Source: SIG78 sp045585955 (lineage in GTDB: Bacteria; Verrucomicrobiota; Lentisphaeria; Victivallales; Victivallaceae). From it: DNA of 18,953 nt. The notes beneath the pieces were generated by a model that made no database searches, was not told the DNA's origin, and saw only the letters and a program-made list of their open reading frames with translations. Below are positions 6,546 to 14,080 of this stretch, one piece after another. Position numbers and translations under genes: made by a program. Where the stretch lies: the NCBI GenBank assembly GCA_045585955.1, contig JAZMZK010000121.1, forward strand, positions 1 to 18,953, in the 5' to 3' direction. Position 1 is the stretch's first letter; each line of letters opens with the position of its first letter.

Positions 6546-8621
6546 TTACTTTTCTACTATCACCGAGAAAAATCTCTTCAAGCCCTGCAATTCAACCACC
6601 GCTTGGCCTGCTGTTACCGGGATCGCTTTTACTTCGCTCAAGTCAGCAGCGTAGAGCTTGGCACCTTTGATGTTGCCGGCGATTTCCACTGTGCCGGTCA
6701 GCTCGCCGTAGTTCAGTGATTCCACGATGGGGTTGCCGGTTTTGTGCAGTTTTACCGTGGGGTGCAGATTTGCCGTAATGGTTATTGGCATAAAATGCAC
6801 CACGCTGTTGCCGTTTTTATCGGTATAGACCCGGTAACGCAAATCTTCCGGCAGCGTGATCTGCAAATCGGTTTGGATCATGTTTTTCAGCATTTCAGCA
6901 ATATTTTCCGCCTGTCCGGGAGCGTTGCCCAGCACCGGGGTCCACAACAGTTTTTCTGCAAGTTTATAGAAGCCGTACTTGTCAGGTTCCGGCAGATTTT
7001 CTTTGCCGGTAAATTCAACGACCGGCGGCACCGTGCCGGGGATCTCCCAGAAGGTGATCTGGAAAAACTCTTTCCGCACTTCCGGCGACAAAGTCCGGTC
7101 AACCTGCGGCTTTTGCGGGTCGATGCCGTACTTCTTCAAAGGTGAACCGCTGGCTCTGGCTGTACCAAATTCATCGCAAGAACCCATCAAACCGGTAACG
7201 ATCAGCGTACCGCCGGATTGCTGATAACTGGCAAATGCGGCAAGTTCTTTATCGCTCAAACTGTCGCAGTTGGAGAGAATGAGGTACTTGATCTTATCGG
7301 CATTTTCCGGAACTTCCGAAGTTACATTCACTGCTACATTGCTGCGGTAAAGTGCCCGGATTATTTCCTTGAACCCATCCGCATAATCCGCAGAAAAACT
7401 GCCGTTGTAGTTGCGGGAGGCACTGCTGAAATAGACTGCCACCTGGGCGGTATCAGTCAGTTCCGAAAGTTCCGGATAGCGGGCATCGAAGTTGTATGCT
7501 TCGTGGACGATCTCCGGCTCATCGGGCAGCTGGCACTGTTCTTCAAAAGTCAAGCCGCAGCGGGTCTTGTGCGTGGAGATCCAGCTGTCGCTGTTGAAAA
7601 ATTTGTTCAAGCTCCAGGTCTGGAATCCTTCTGCCGGGAAAAATGCGTAACCCAAGCCCAGACAGGGCATATCGTATTTTTCGGCAATTCCGCCATTGAG
7701 GAGCATATCGGGTATGCGGACTTCAATGGAGTTTTTGCCGCCTGATATATTGCCGCACATTTCCAGCATAACTGTATTGAGCGAGCTGTGCCATACCGCC
7801 ATATCCAGCCCGCTGTTGTCATTGCTTTTGCCGGTGGAACTGCTGCAACAGCTGGTCAAAAGTTTGCCCGCCGGTATGGCGTTACGCACCATGGCAAGGA
7901 AGTCCCTGCCATCTTCGGCATGCTGTTTTATCCACATGCGGAAATCCGGATTGTCGTAATTGCCCCAGAAGCTGAAGTCGCTGGTATCCGGCAGTATTTT
8001 GCCGGTGGCAAGGTTGAATTTTTTCCGGCAATGTTCGCAGCCGCAGCTTGCCCAGTGGGCGTAGTGGCAGACATCGTCGCACATAAGTCCGTCGATATTG
8101 GTATCGGAAAAGAGCCGCTGCACATAGCTTTGATAAGCAAAGCGGAAATCCGGATTGTTCACACAAAAACATTCGGAGTGATACCTTGCTATATATATAG
8201 GCGTATTATCATCCACCCGCCGCTGCCGGAAGTCGTTGAGTTTTTTCCCCGCATAGCTCAAGCAGTCGATAAACGCCGGGTCGGGCGTCATGGGCACATG
8301 GTGATGGTTGCGGTTGAAGTTTTCCACACGGTCTTCCCAGTTCCGGGGGCGGTAAGTCAAAACCGCCGAATGGTGGTCGATGACCTTGATGCCGTATTTG
8401 TGATATTCATTGACCGTAAAAGCAATAAGTTTGTGGATCAAGTCAAAGTTAAAGATGTAATCCCAGCGGAAATGATAGCCGAAAACCACTGCCAGTTCCA
8501 CTTTGGCAGCGGCAGCGGCGGCAACCTTTTGCCGGATGCGTTCTTCTACTGCGGGATTGGGAAAATCCATATCTTCCCAGGTGAACCAGTGGCTGATGGT
8601 GCGGAGGTGATTGGTACGCAT
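6546..8621 (-). CDS. Putative glycoside hydrolase, GH42-like architecture
   Basis: A 691-residue protein without a signal peptide, so probably cytosolic. Residues 1 to about 380 look like a (beta/alpha)8 barrel: TWEDMDFPNP near the start, IDHHSAV at 81-87, a YHSE segment at 147-150, and DGLMCDDVCHYAHW at 177-190 followed by a Cys cluster C193-x-C195-xx-C198 as in many GH42-type enzymes. Residues about 390-490 resemble the trimerisation (class I glutamine amidotransferase-like) domain of GH42 beta-galactosidases (YLILSNCDSLSDKEL, GGTLIVTG), and the C-terminus is beta-rich. Catalytic residues cannot be assigned with certainty; E150 and D182/D183 are candidates. The ATG lies 5 bp after the hpt stop, and its AGGAG lies inside the hpt end. 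Co-occurrence with a ROK kinase fits intracellular sugar release and phosphorylation. Substrate unknown. Confidence 0.7.
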   Translation of the reverse strand: MRTNHLRTISHWFTWEDMDFPNPAVEERIRQKVAAAAAAKVELAVVFGYHFRWDYIFNFDLIHKLIAFTVNEYHKYGIKVIDHHSAVLTYRPRNWEDRVENFNRNHHHVPMTPDPAFIDCLSYAGKKLNDFRQRRVDDNTPIYIARYHSECFCVNNPDFRFAYQSYVQRLFSDTNIDGLMCDDVCHYAHWASCGCEHCRKKFNLATGKILPDTSDFSFWGNYDNPDFRMWIKQHAEDGRDFLAMVRNAIPAGKLLTSCCSSSTGKSNDNSGLDMAVWHSSLNTVMLEMCGNISGGKNSIEVRIPDMLLNGGIAEKYDMPCLGLGYAFFPAEGFQTWSLNKFFNSDSWISTHKTRCGLTFEEQCQLPDEPEIVHEAYNFDARYPELSELTDTAQVAVYFSSASRNYNGSFSADYADGFKEIIRALYRSNVAVNVTSEVPENADKIKYLILSNCDSLSDKELAAFASYQQSGGTLIVTGLMGSCDEFGTARASGSPLKKYGIDPQKPQVDRTLSPEVRKEFFQITFWEIPGTVPPVVEFTGKENLPEPDKYGFYKLAEKLLWTPVLGNAPGQAENIAEMLKNMIQTDLQITLPEDLRYRVYTDKNGNSVVHFMPITITANLHPTVKLHKTGNPIVESLNYGELTGTVEIAGNIKGAKLYAADLSEVKAIPVTAGQAVVELQGLKRFFSVIVEK

Positions 8622-8626
8622 ATTTT

Positions 8627-9136
8627 TTACTCCTGATCTAATACGCCGATAAACGGCAGATTTCTGTATTCCTCGTTATAGTCAAGGCCGTAGCCCACTA
8701 CAAATTCGTCTTCGATCTCAAATCCCACCCAATCCGGGTCGGAGAAAAGTTTGTCTTTGATTTTTTTATTGAGCAAAACGCAGCTTTTTACGCTCAAAGC
8801 ACCCTTTCGGGTAAACTCCTCGATAATGCACTTCATGGTAAAACCGGTATCCAGAATATCGTCGATCAACAATACATGGCGGTTTTCGATGGGCAGCTTG
8901 AGGCCGCTGCGGATCTTCAACTCCCCGGTGGAGCTGGTGTTTACATAGCTGGATGCTGCAAAGGTATCGTATTGCAGCGGCAGCTCCATGGCTCGCATGA
9001 TATCCGAAGCAAAGATCATGGCTCCGTTGAGCAGACAAACTACCGTCAGATCTTTATCTTTGTAATATTCAGTAAGCTCTTTACCCAGACTTTCGATCCG
9101 CTTTTGTATCTCTTCCCGGGAAATCAATGTTTTCAT
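8627..9136 (-). CDS. hpt: Hypoxanthine phosphoribosyltransferase
   Basis: A 169-residue purine salvage enzyme that joins hypoxanthine or guanine to PRPP in the cytosol. The PRPP-binding loop VLLIDDILDTGFT is at 88-100, the flexible-loop segment SSYVNTSSTGE at 62-72, the base-contacting VLLNKK at 120-125, and the C-terminal FVVGYGLDYNEEYRNLPFIG at 145-164. All are typical of bacterial HPRT. The start is the ATG at 9136, whose A is the last base of the TGA of the ROK gene (TGATG); GGGAG lies about 8 bases upstream. This one-base overlap suggests translational coupling. A TTG directly before it is also in frame but is unlikely to be the start. Confidence 0.92.
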   Translation of the reverse strand: MKTLISREEIQKRIESLGKELTEYYKDKDLTVVCLLNGAMIFASDIMRAMELPLQYDTFAASSYVNTSSTGELKIRSGLKLPIENRHVLLIDDILDTGFTMKCIIEEFTRKGALSVKSCVLLNKKIKDKLFSDPDWVGFEIEDEFVVGYGLDYNEEYRNLPFIGVLDQE

Positions 9137-10119
9137 CAAAGGACTCCCGTCTGCTTGAGTTCATACAAAGCTCCGGCAAGTCCGGCATAACTGCCGATAT
9201 CCCGTTTGAGCAAACTCGGTACGACTTCGCACGCTTCAAGAGTTTCTTTCCACGCAAAGTCAGGCAAATACTTTTTTACCGGCTCCATAAAGAAATCCCC
9301 GGCGGCATAAGCAATGGTGCCCAGCACGATTTTTTCGGGGTTGAATATGTTCATAAGCATCCCGAACGCCTGTGCGTCACGCAGACACATTTCGTCCCAG
9401 AGTTTTACAGCGTATTCCACACCATCACGGGCAGCGTTTTCCAGCGAAAGCATATCCAGATTTTCAAGCAAACCATCTTTGGCATAATTGAGCATGGCAT
9501 GACCGGTTTGTCCGGCAAGTTCTTCCTGCATACGCTGGGCGATGGCTCTGCCGCCGCAGTAGGCTTCCCAACAGCCTTTGAGCCCGCAGTTGCACTGTCT
9601 GCCATGAGGTTCGATCACGGAGTGACCGATCTCCCCGGCAAGAAAACTTTTGCCCTGCACCAGTTTGCCCCCGGCAATGATCCCGGCACCGATGCCGGTA
9701 CTCATAGTCAGATAAATCATATCCTTGCAGCCTTTGCCAGCTCCGAAGAGCCACTCTGCCAAAGCTCCGCAGTTGGCATCATTTTCAAAACAGCCCCGGA
9801 TCTGCAAAGCGTTTTCCAGATAGCTCTTGATAGGCACATTCCGCCAATAAGGATTGTTGGGCGGCGTGGTAATGATGCCGTTGGGTATATCCGCCGGGGA
9901 GGGCGTGGATATACCGAATGCCAGCACATCTTTGCCGGTGATATTTTCTTTTGCCATAAGCTCTTTGGCGATTGCCGCCAGCCGGGGCAAGATCACCGCC
10001 GGATCAGTATTTTTATTGTCGAGCCGGTCGCTTTGCACGATCACGCCATTGGTTGTGCCCAAACCGATACCGATTTTTGTACCGCCGATGTCAAACCCGA
10101 TCAAGTATTTGTTGCTCAT
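9136..10119 (-). CDS. ROK-family sugar kinase (glucokinase-like)
   Basis: A 327-residue ROK (repressor, ORF, kinase) protein without an N-terminal DNA-binding domain, hence a kinase rather than a regulator. The ATP-binding DIGGTK is at 10-15, catalytic ENDAN at 112-116 (D114), TMSTGIGAG at 138-146, and the ROK signature with GEIGH at 162-166 followed by CNCGLKGCWEAYCGG at 176-190. Zinc ligands would be H166, C176, C178 and C183; E163 and E185 are expected sugar contacts. It phosphorylates glucose or a related hexose; the exact sugar is not deducible. AAGGA precedes the ATG by about 9 bases. It follows the M16 peptidase gene after 15 bp and overlaps hpt by one base. Confidence 0.88.
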   Translation of the reverse strand: MSNKYLIGFDIGGTKIGIGLGTTNGVIVQSDRLDNKNTDPAVILPRLAAIAKELMAKENITGKDVLAFGISTPSPADIPNGIITTPPNNPYWRNVPIKSYLENALQIRGCFENDANCGALAEWLFGAGKGCKDMIYLTMSTGIGAGIIAGGKLVQGKSFLAGEIGHSVIEPHGRQCNCGLKGCWEAYCGGRAIAQRMQEELAGQTGHAMLNYAKDGLLENLDMLSLENAARDGVEYAVKLWDEMCLRDAQAFGMLMNIFNPEKIVLGTIAYAAGDFFMEPVKKYLPDFAWKETLEACEVVPSLLKRDIGSYAGLAGALYELKQTGVL

Positions 10120-10134
10120 ATATATATCCTTATA

Positions 10135-12687
10135 TTAAGATGAAATTTTTCCGGCATTGACCAGCACCCGGGGCGACCGGGTCAGGACTTCTTTGAGTAA
10201 AGCGTTGCACTCCGCAAGGGGCATGGAGCTGATTATTTGTGCATCCTGCAAACAATTTTCAGCTTTATCATTATAGAACAAACCCAGCTGCAAGTGCAGT
10301 AATCTTGCGTCGGCACACTCCATTTGTTTGGCGTAAGCACTCAAAGCAGCCAGCTTGGCGGCAGCGAACTCATCGGCGGTCAACCCCTGATTTATCAGGC
10401 GGTCAAGCTCACTATTCAAACACTCCAACGCCAACTTGGCATTTTCGGGCAGCACTCCGGCATGAAGCCCCACAACGCCCTGCACCAGACCGCAATTTGT
10501 CCAAATGCCTGTGGAGTAGGCAAGCTGCCGCTTCTCCCGGACTTCCTTAAATAAATGGCTCGCCAGACCGTTGAGAGCGGCATCCAATATCAGCAACGCA
10601 TAATATTCCTGCGTGTGGGCAAAACCTCCGGCGACTGCACAAATCACGGTGTTCTGCTCTCTGGGCAGCTCAATATTGTGGATCTGCGGATTTTCCAAAC
10701 TTGCCAGATACTCTCTGGTCGCCCCCACCGGCGGAGTCAAAACTTCTTTGCTCCATAAGATATTTGCTGCAATATTTTCAAAATAAGTTTGATACTCTTC
10801 TGCTGATTTCAGCTTGCCGGGGGCGGCAGTTGCTCCAAAGATCACCCATTGAGGCGAGAAACGGGCGGCAAAAAACTTTTGAACTTCATCAAGGGTTATC
10901 TTCTGTAACTCTTCCAAACTTTCCATGCGGCTGTTTCCGGCAGGGTGATCGCCGAAAATCAACCGTTTGGCAGCCACCGAACCGGCAAAATTGGTATCCA
11001 TCAAGCGGCTGGCAAGCTGTTCAGCAAGATTGTTTTGTATGCGGTCAAAGATTTTCTGATCCAGCCGGAGTTCAGTCAACAGTTTCACAAAAATATCTTC
11101 GGCAAACTTCTGCGATTTGGGCGGATAAGTCAACTCCACGGCCAGAGTGTTGTTCCCGCAGCTGACATCCAGATCAATGCCGAGATCGTCCAAAAGCGTG
11201 TAGAATTTCTCTTCCGCAATACCGTTGTACCCGGTGGCAATGAGCTTGCTCAAAAGCTGGGTCATACCCTTGGAATAACCGTTTTCCCAAACCGGCCCGG
11301 CAGGCAAAACCGCCGAAAGGGTATCCAGCGGAATATTGTTCCGCTCCAACACCGCAAAACGGCTGGAGTTTTTGAGCGTGCCAGTTACTGTCCGGGCGGC
11401 AGATTTTTCCTGTTTGGGTTTGCGAACCAGACTTTTTGCCGCATCGGGCGAAACAGAAGATTGCACGATTTTCTGCTCGTCAAGATATTCAAACGCCGCC
11501 TGATTGATCTCTTCAAGGGTAACTTTTTTGAGCTTATCCAAATAAAGCGTAACATCGGGCGTGCCGAAGTTCATGATCATACCATTGACCATGCTGACGG
11601 TGGAAGAGGTGTTTTTCAAAAGTTGATACATGGTCAGAGCCTGCTGCATTTTCTCCCGCTTGAGTTCCGCAGCAGTCACACCCTTGTTGCGGACTTGGGC
11701 AAGCTGTTTGGCAAGAGCCTTTTCGAGCTTGCTCTGTTTAGCTGGTTCGCAAGCTGCCGAAACTGCCAATATGCTGCCGAAACTCATGCCGTCAAACTCC
11801 GCATCACACGCCAGAGCCAGATTTTCTTTGCAAATAAGCTCAAAGGGCAGGTGCGAACTGTCACTGCCGCCTAAAATTCCGCCCAACAGATCCAACGCCG
11901 GAGTAACTTTGCCAGCGGCTTCAGGCGCTTTTACACCCCACGCCAAACGGGTCAAAGGATCGGCAAAAGTTGTGGTGTAACGCCGGGCAAAGGCCGGTTC
12001 CGGCACCTGCGGCAACACGATTTCATTCAAATTGCCCCGGCGGAAATCCGCAGATAGATCGCTCAAAACCGTGGCAATATGGTCGGTATCAAGGTCGCCG
12101 GTCACGATCCAGTGCGACCGCATAGCTCCATAGCGTTTCAGATAATACTCCACCATCATATCCCGGGTAACTCCGGCGATTTTGTCGGGGTAGCCGATAA
12201 TGGGCAGCCGGGCAGGGTGGTTGGGGAAGATCCCGCCCCAGAGCTGCTGGATCATCACATGAGCCGGGCGGTCAAAGATCATATCCGCTTCCCGGGCAAT
12301 GACCTCTTTTTCGCTGTTGAATTTTTCCAGCGGGAATTCAGGCTTGGTGACCATGGCAACAAGCACATCGGCAGCCTTATCAAACATGGCAACCGGTACT
12401 TCCACATAGTAAGCAGTGTGGTCAAAAGTGGTGTAAGCGTTGCACTCGCCGCCGAGGGAGTGAATGGTATCGGCAGCGGATTCGCCGGGGTAGCCGGTGC
12501 AGCCGCCAAAGAGCATGTGTTCCAGAAAGTGGGATAGTCCGCAGCCGGAAAACTCCTCTTCATGGATGCTCCCGGTACGCATGACCGCCTGAATACGGGT
12601 CAACTTGGAGTTGTTGAGTATGTGATAAAGCACAGAACCATTGGGCAAAGCTCTGACGCTTACGGGCATTAAAGATCGGTCAGTCAA
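10135..12687 (-). CDS. M16 (insulinase/pitrilysin) family zinc metallopeptidase
   Basis: An 850-residue peptidase carrying both M16 halves on one chain. The inverted zinc motif is HFLEH at 53-57 (ligands H53 and H57, catalytic E56) with third ligand E133, the normal 76 residues later. The C-terminal half lacks a zinc site but keeps the substrate-binding Arg/Tyr pair of the family, R717 and Y724 in REKRQLAYSTG. No signal peptide is seen, so a cytosolic role in peptide degradation is likely. Start choice is open: TTG at 12687 has GGAG 10 bases upstream and overlaps the preceding gene by 8 bp, whereas ATG at 12669 (residue 7) has no clear ribosome site. Either leaves all motifs intact. It sits second in the five-gene operon. 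Confidence 0.9.
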   Translation of the reverse strand: MTDRSLMPVSVRALPNGSVLYHILNNSKLTRIQAVMRTGSIHEEEFSGCGLSHFLEHMLFGGCTGYPGESAADTIHSLGGECNAYTTFDHTAYYVEVPVAMFDKAADVLVAMVTKPEFPLEKFNSEKEVIAREADMIFDRPAHVMIQQLWGGIFPNHPARLPIIGYPDKIAGVTRDMMVEYYLKRYGAMRSHWIVTGDLDTDHIATVLSDLSADFRRGNLNEIVLPQVPEPAFARRYTTTFADPLTRLAWGVKAPEAAGKVTPALDLLGGILGGSDSSHLPFELICKENLALACDAEFDGMSFGSILAVSAACEPAKQSKLEKALAKQLAQVRNKGVTAAELKREKMQQALTMYQLLKNTSSTVSMVNGMIMNFGTPDVTLYLDKLKKVTLEEINQAAFEYLDEQKIVQSSVSPDAAKSLVRKPKQEKSAARTVTGTLKNSSRFAVLERNNIPLDTLSAVLPAGPVWENGYSKGMTQLLSKLIATGYNGIAEEKFYTLLDDLGIDLDVSCGNNTLAVELTYPPKSQKFAEDIFVKLLTELRLDQKIFDRIQNNLAEQLASRLMDTNFAGSVAAKRLIFGDHPAGNSRMESLEELQKITLDEVQKFFAARFSPQWVIFGATAAPGKLKSAEEYQTYFENIAANILWSKEVLTPPVGATREYLASLENPQIHNIELPREQNTVICAVAGGFAHTQEYYALLILDAALNGLASHLFKEVREKRQLAYSTGIWTNCGLVQGVVGLHAGVLPENAKLALECLNSELDRLINQGLTADEFAAAKLAALSAYAKQMECADARLLHLQLGLFYNDKAENCLQDAQIISSMPLAECNALLKEVLTRSPRVLVNAGKISS

Positions 12688-13075
12688 TTTGCGGAATCTC
12701 CATGTTGGGCGAAGCTTTTCTCAAGCAAGGCGGTTCAGTGAGGTTGAATTCCAGATCAAAGTCGCAGCGTTTATCATCGTCGGAAGCACTTAAAATATTT
12801 AAGGAAATAAGGTCAAAGACGATCTCGCCGATATCGGAGGCAGACTTTATACCCCACGACTCCAGAACATCGGCGGCAAGGAATCCGAAATTGGATTGGA
12901 ATTGTTTTTTAAGCCCCGTTAATAATTCGGCAGCCGAGAGATGTCTTGGTTCGGGCAAAGCATTGACTTGTTCAATAACGCAAGAAGTGATGAACTCATA
13001 AGCGTCGGGGTGATACTTGCCGGAACGCTGATAAAGCTCATTGATCTTGCGGCGGTTTTCGGAAATATTCTGCAT
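12680..13075 (-). CDS. Minf_1886-like small conserved protein of the PVC group
   Basis: A 131-residue cytosolic protein of unknown function. From memory it matches the Minf_1886 type, described as restricted mainly to Planctomycetes and Verrucomicrobia. Visible marks are KYHPDAYEFI near 20-29, PRHLSAAELLTGL at about 43-55, FGFLAADVLESWG at about 63-75, and DIGEIVFDLI near 81-90, followed by a polar acidic tail. No catalytic motif, signal peptide or membrane segment is seen. The ATG has AGAGGT about 6 bases upstream. It is the first gene of the operon and overlaps the M16 peptidase start by 8 bp if the TTG is used. This family is one of the best taxonomic hints in the window. Confidence 0.75.
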   Translation of the reverse strand: MQNISENRRKINELYQRSGKYHPDAYEFITSCVIEQVNALPEPRHLSAAELLTGLKKQFQSNFGFLAADVLESWGIKSASDIGEIVFDLISLNILSASDDDKRCDFDLEFNLTEPPCLRKASPNMEIPQID

Positions 13076-13097
13076 TACTACCTCTTAATAATAAAAG

Positions 13098-13103
13098 ATT
13101 ATA
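13098..13103 (-). promoter_or_regulatory. Candidate -10 box for the Minf_1886-M16-ROK-hpt operon
   Basis: The minus strand reads TATAAT, a consensus -10 hexamer, 22 bases before the ATG of the first gene. A -35 box at the usual distance is poor (TTTTCC); TTGAAC is present but too far away. Transcription would start close to 13090, giving a short leader. Confidence 0.4.
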
Positions 13104-13224
13104 TAAGATAGCTCAAAAGCGGAAAAGTTCAAGTAAAGAAAGGAAAAAAGCCGCCAATATTAATATAAGGTATAAGAAAGAGCCCGGTCAAGCACCACCA
13201 AACAAGCCCAAAGCAAACAGCGAA
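13104..13224. other. Intergenic stretch without a recognised gene
   Basis: Between the operon promoter and the decamer repeat block nothing with family features is seen on either strand. The open frames here are short and of simple composition. Confidence 0.4.
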
Positions 13225-13360
13225 CGGCACAACTCCCAAGCTCTCCCAATCTGCCATCAACCATACCGCCCGCGTATGCGGCACCATCTCCCAAAACTTC
13301 TCAAAATTTCCCAATACTTCCCAAATTCCCAAATTCTCCCAAAAATTCCCAAATATTCTA
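13225..13360 (-). repeat. Composite repeat: degenerate decamer array plus CCGCATACGCGGGC core
   Basis: Read on the minus strand this is a run of TTGGGAAnTT-like units (13282-13360), then GGTGCCGCATACGCGGGC (core at 13281-13268), a segment resembling GGTAGATGGCGGC, and two further TTGGGAG units ending in GTGCCG at 13225. The same parts occur in the opposite orientation at 18423-18785. No coding potential is credible. Confidence 0.7.
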
Positions 13361-13369
13361 AAAAAAAAT

Positions 13370-13398
13370 TTGCAATATAGAAAAAAAAAGAGTAAATT
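13370..13398 (+). promoter_or_regulatory. Promoter of the tRNA-Ala gene
   Basis: TTGCAA (13370-13375) and TAAATT (13393-13398) are spaced by 17 bases, with an A-rich spacer. Transcription would start about 13405, a dozen bases before the tRNA. Confidence 0.55.
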
Positions 13399-13417
13399 AA
13401 TTGCAGTTGAACGGACT

Positions 13418-13494
13418 GGGGAAGTAGCTCAGTTGGCTAGAGCATCACACTGGCAGTGTGAGGGTCGAGGGTTCGAGTCCCTTTTTCTCCACCA
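13418..13494 (+). tRNA. tRNA-Ala (anticodon GGC)
   Basis: The 77-base gene folds fully. The acceptor is GGGGAAG/TTTCTCC, including the G3-U70 pair that identifies alanine tRNAs. The D stem is GCTC/GAGC, the anticodon stem TCACA/TGTGA with loop CTGGCAG (anticodon GGC), and the T stem GAGGG/CCCTT with loop TTCGAGT. The discriminator is A and CCA is encoded. It reads GCC and GCU codons. The 3' end overlaps the first hairpin of the downstream tandem repeat. Confidence 0.95.
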
Positions 13495-13709
13495 TTTTTC
13501 CGCAAGTTTATTGCGGAAAAATGTCCTCCGTAGCTTCAGCGAAGGAGGACGGTGTTGCCAAAGATAGTGACATCGCCGCAAGTTAAATGCGGAAAAATGT
13601 CCTCCGTAGCTTCAGCGAAGGGGGACGGTGTTGCATAAGATAGTGACATAGCCGCAAGTTAATTGCGGAAAAATGTCCTCCGTAGCTTCAGCGAAGGAGG
13701 ACGGTGTTG
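13493..13709. repeat. 76-bp tandem hairpin repeat, about 2.8 copies, directly after tRNA-Ala
   Basis: Copies start at 13500, 13576 and 13652, an exact 76-bp period; the third stops after about 58 bp. Each has a hairpin CCGCAA-nTTnA-TTGCGG followed by AAAAATG, a second hairpin GTCCTC...CTTC-AGC-GAAG-GAGGAC, then GGTGTTG. The first two continue with an A-rich link to GATAGTGACAT. In the first copy the stem is longer: CATTTTTCCGCAA / TTGCGGAAAAATG (13493-13523), 13 bp and perfect, reaching into the tRNA CCA end. Copies differ at only a few positions. It could act in tRNA transcription termination or processing, or be a REP-type repeat. Confidence 0.85.
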
Positions 13710-13740
13710 TTCAGGTTGTAAAAACTTTGAAGTGCAAGGT

Positions 13741-13994
13741 CGGAGTTTCAACGCTTAAGTTTTTTTGAGTTGAAACTTTCGGGGCAATAATAGAGGCGGG
13801 GCGAGAGTCTGTTATGGACAAGATTGCGAAAATGATAGTTCCCTGTAAGGCAGTCTTGAAGGTGGATAATTCGTTATTTACCCAAGGTCTATCCTTGTCC
13901 CCCACCCGAGGCTGTGGTGATTGAAGAACAGGCTTACAAAAATGAAAATATTGCTTGCTGGAAACGCATAAGAAATGCGTATTCCAGCTTTTTT
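13741..13994 (+). ncRNA. Candidate structured non-coding RNA ending in a terminator
   Basis: No coding frame is credible here. Several stems are visible: AGTTTCAAC/GTTGAAACT (13745-13753 and 13769-13777), CAAGATTG/CAGTCTTG (13819-13826 and 13851-13858), GGTGGATAA-TTCG-TTATTTACC (13861-13882, UUCG tetraloop), CAAGG-tctat-CCTTG (13883-13897), and a competing long-range pair GGACAAG/CTTGTCC (13816-13822 and 13894-13900). The terminator at 13957-13994 would end such an RNA. No clear promoter is seen, and it does not match 6S, tmRNA, SRP or RNase P RNA as I know them. It could also be part of a longer read-through transcript from the tRNA. Confidence 0.35.
13957..13994 (+). terminator. Rho-independent terminator
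   Basis: The stem GCTGGAA/TTCCAGC extended by ACGCAT/ATGCGT (one bulged A) with loop AAGAA is followed by TTTTTT and a second T run. It separates the tRNA/repeat region from the large repetitive gene. Confidence 0.88.
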
Positions 13995-14008
13995 GTTTTT
14001 ATGCATTA

Positions 14009-14038
14009 TTGGTTTGTTGAGTGCGTGTAAAATAAAAT
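14009..14038 (+). promoter_or_regulatory. Possible promoter of the large repetitive gene
   Basis: TTGGTT (14009-14014) and TAAAAT (14033-14038) are 18 bases apart, 42 bases before the ATG and just past the upstream terminator, so the gene is likely transcribed on its own. The match to consensus is moderate. Confidence 0.38.
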
Positions 14039-14080
14039 TGTAGTGAAAACCCATAAATAACTAAGCGAAAGGGTAAAGTT

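Noticed and set aside
5538..6719. Plus-strand open frame of 393 codons opposite hisC
   Set aside because: hisC on the minus strand has all family motifs; this frame has a composition typical of antisense reading and no similarity. The plus-strand frames at 7788-8636, 9127-10143, 10945-11874 and 431-1249 are likewise shadows.
13129..13332. Short minus-strand gene of 67 codons over the decamer repeats
   Set aside because: The sequence is low-complexity repeat DNA; its predicted protein only reflects the decamers (GNFEKFWE-like) and no ribosome site is convincing.
13493..13709. CRISPR array
   Set aside because: Repeat units are contiguous 76-bp copies without unique spacers, and no cas genes are nearby.
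13741..13994. 6S RNA, tmRNA, SRP RNA or RNase P RNA
   Set aside because: The expected marks are missing: no long single stem with central bubble, no tRNA-like T arm with CCA, no GGAAG-type SRP loop and no RNase P core segments.
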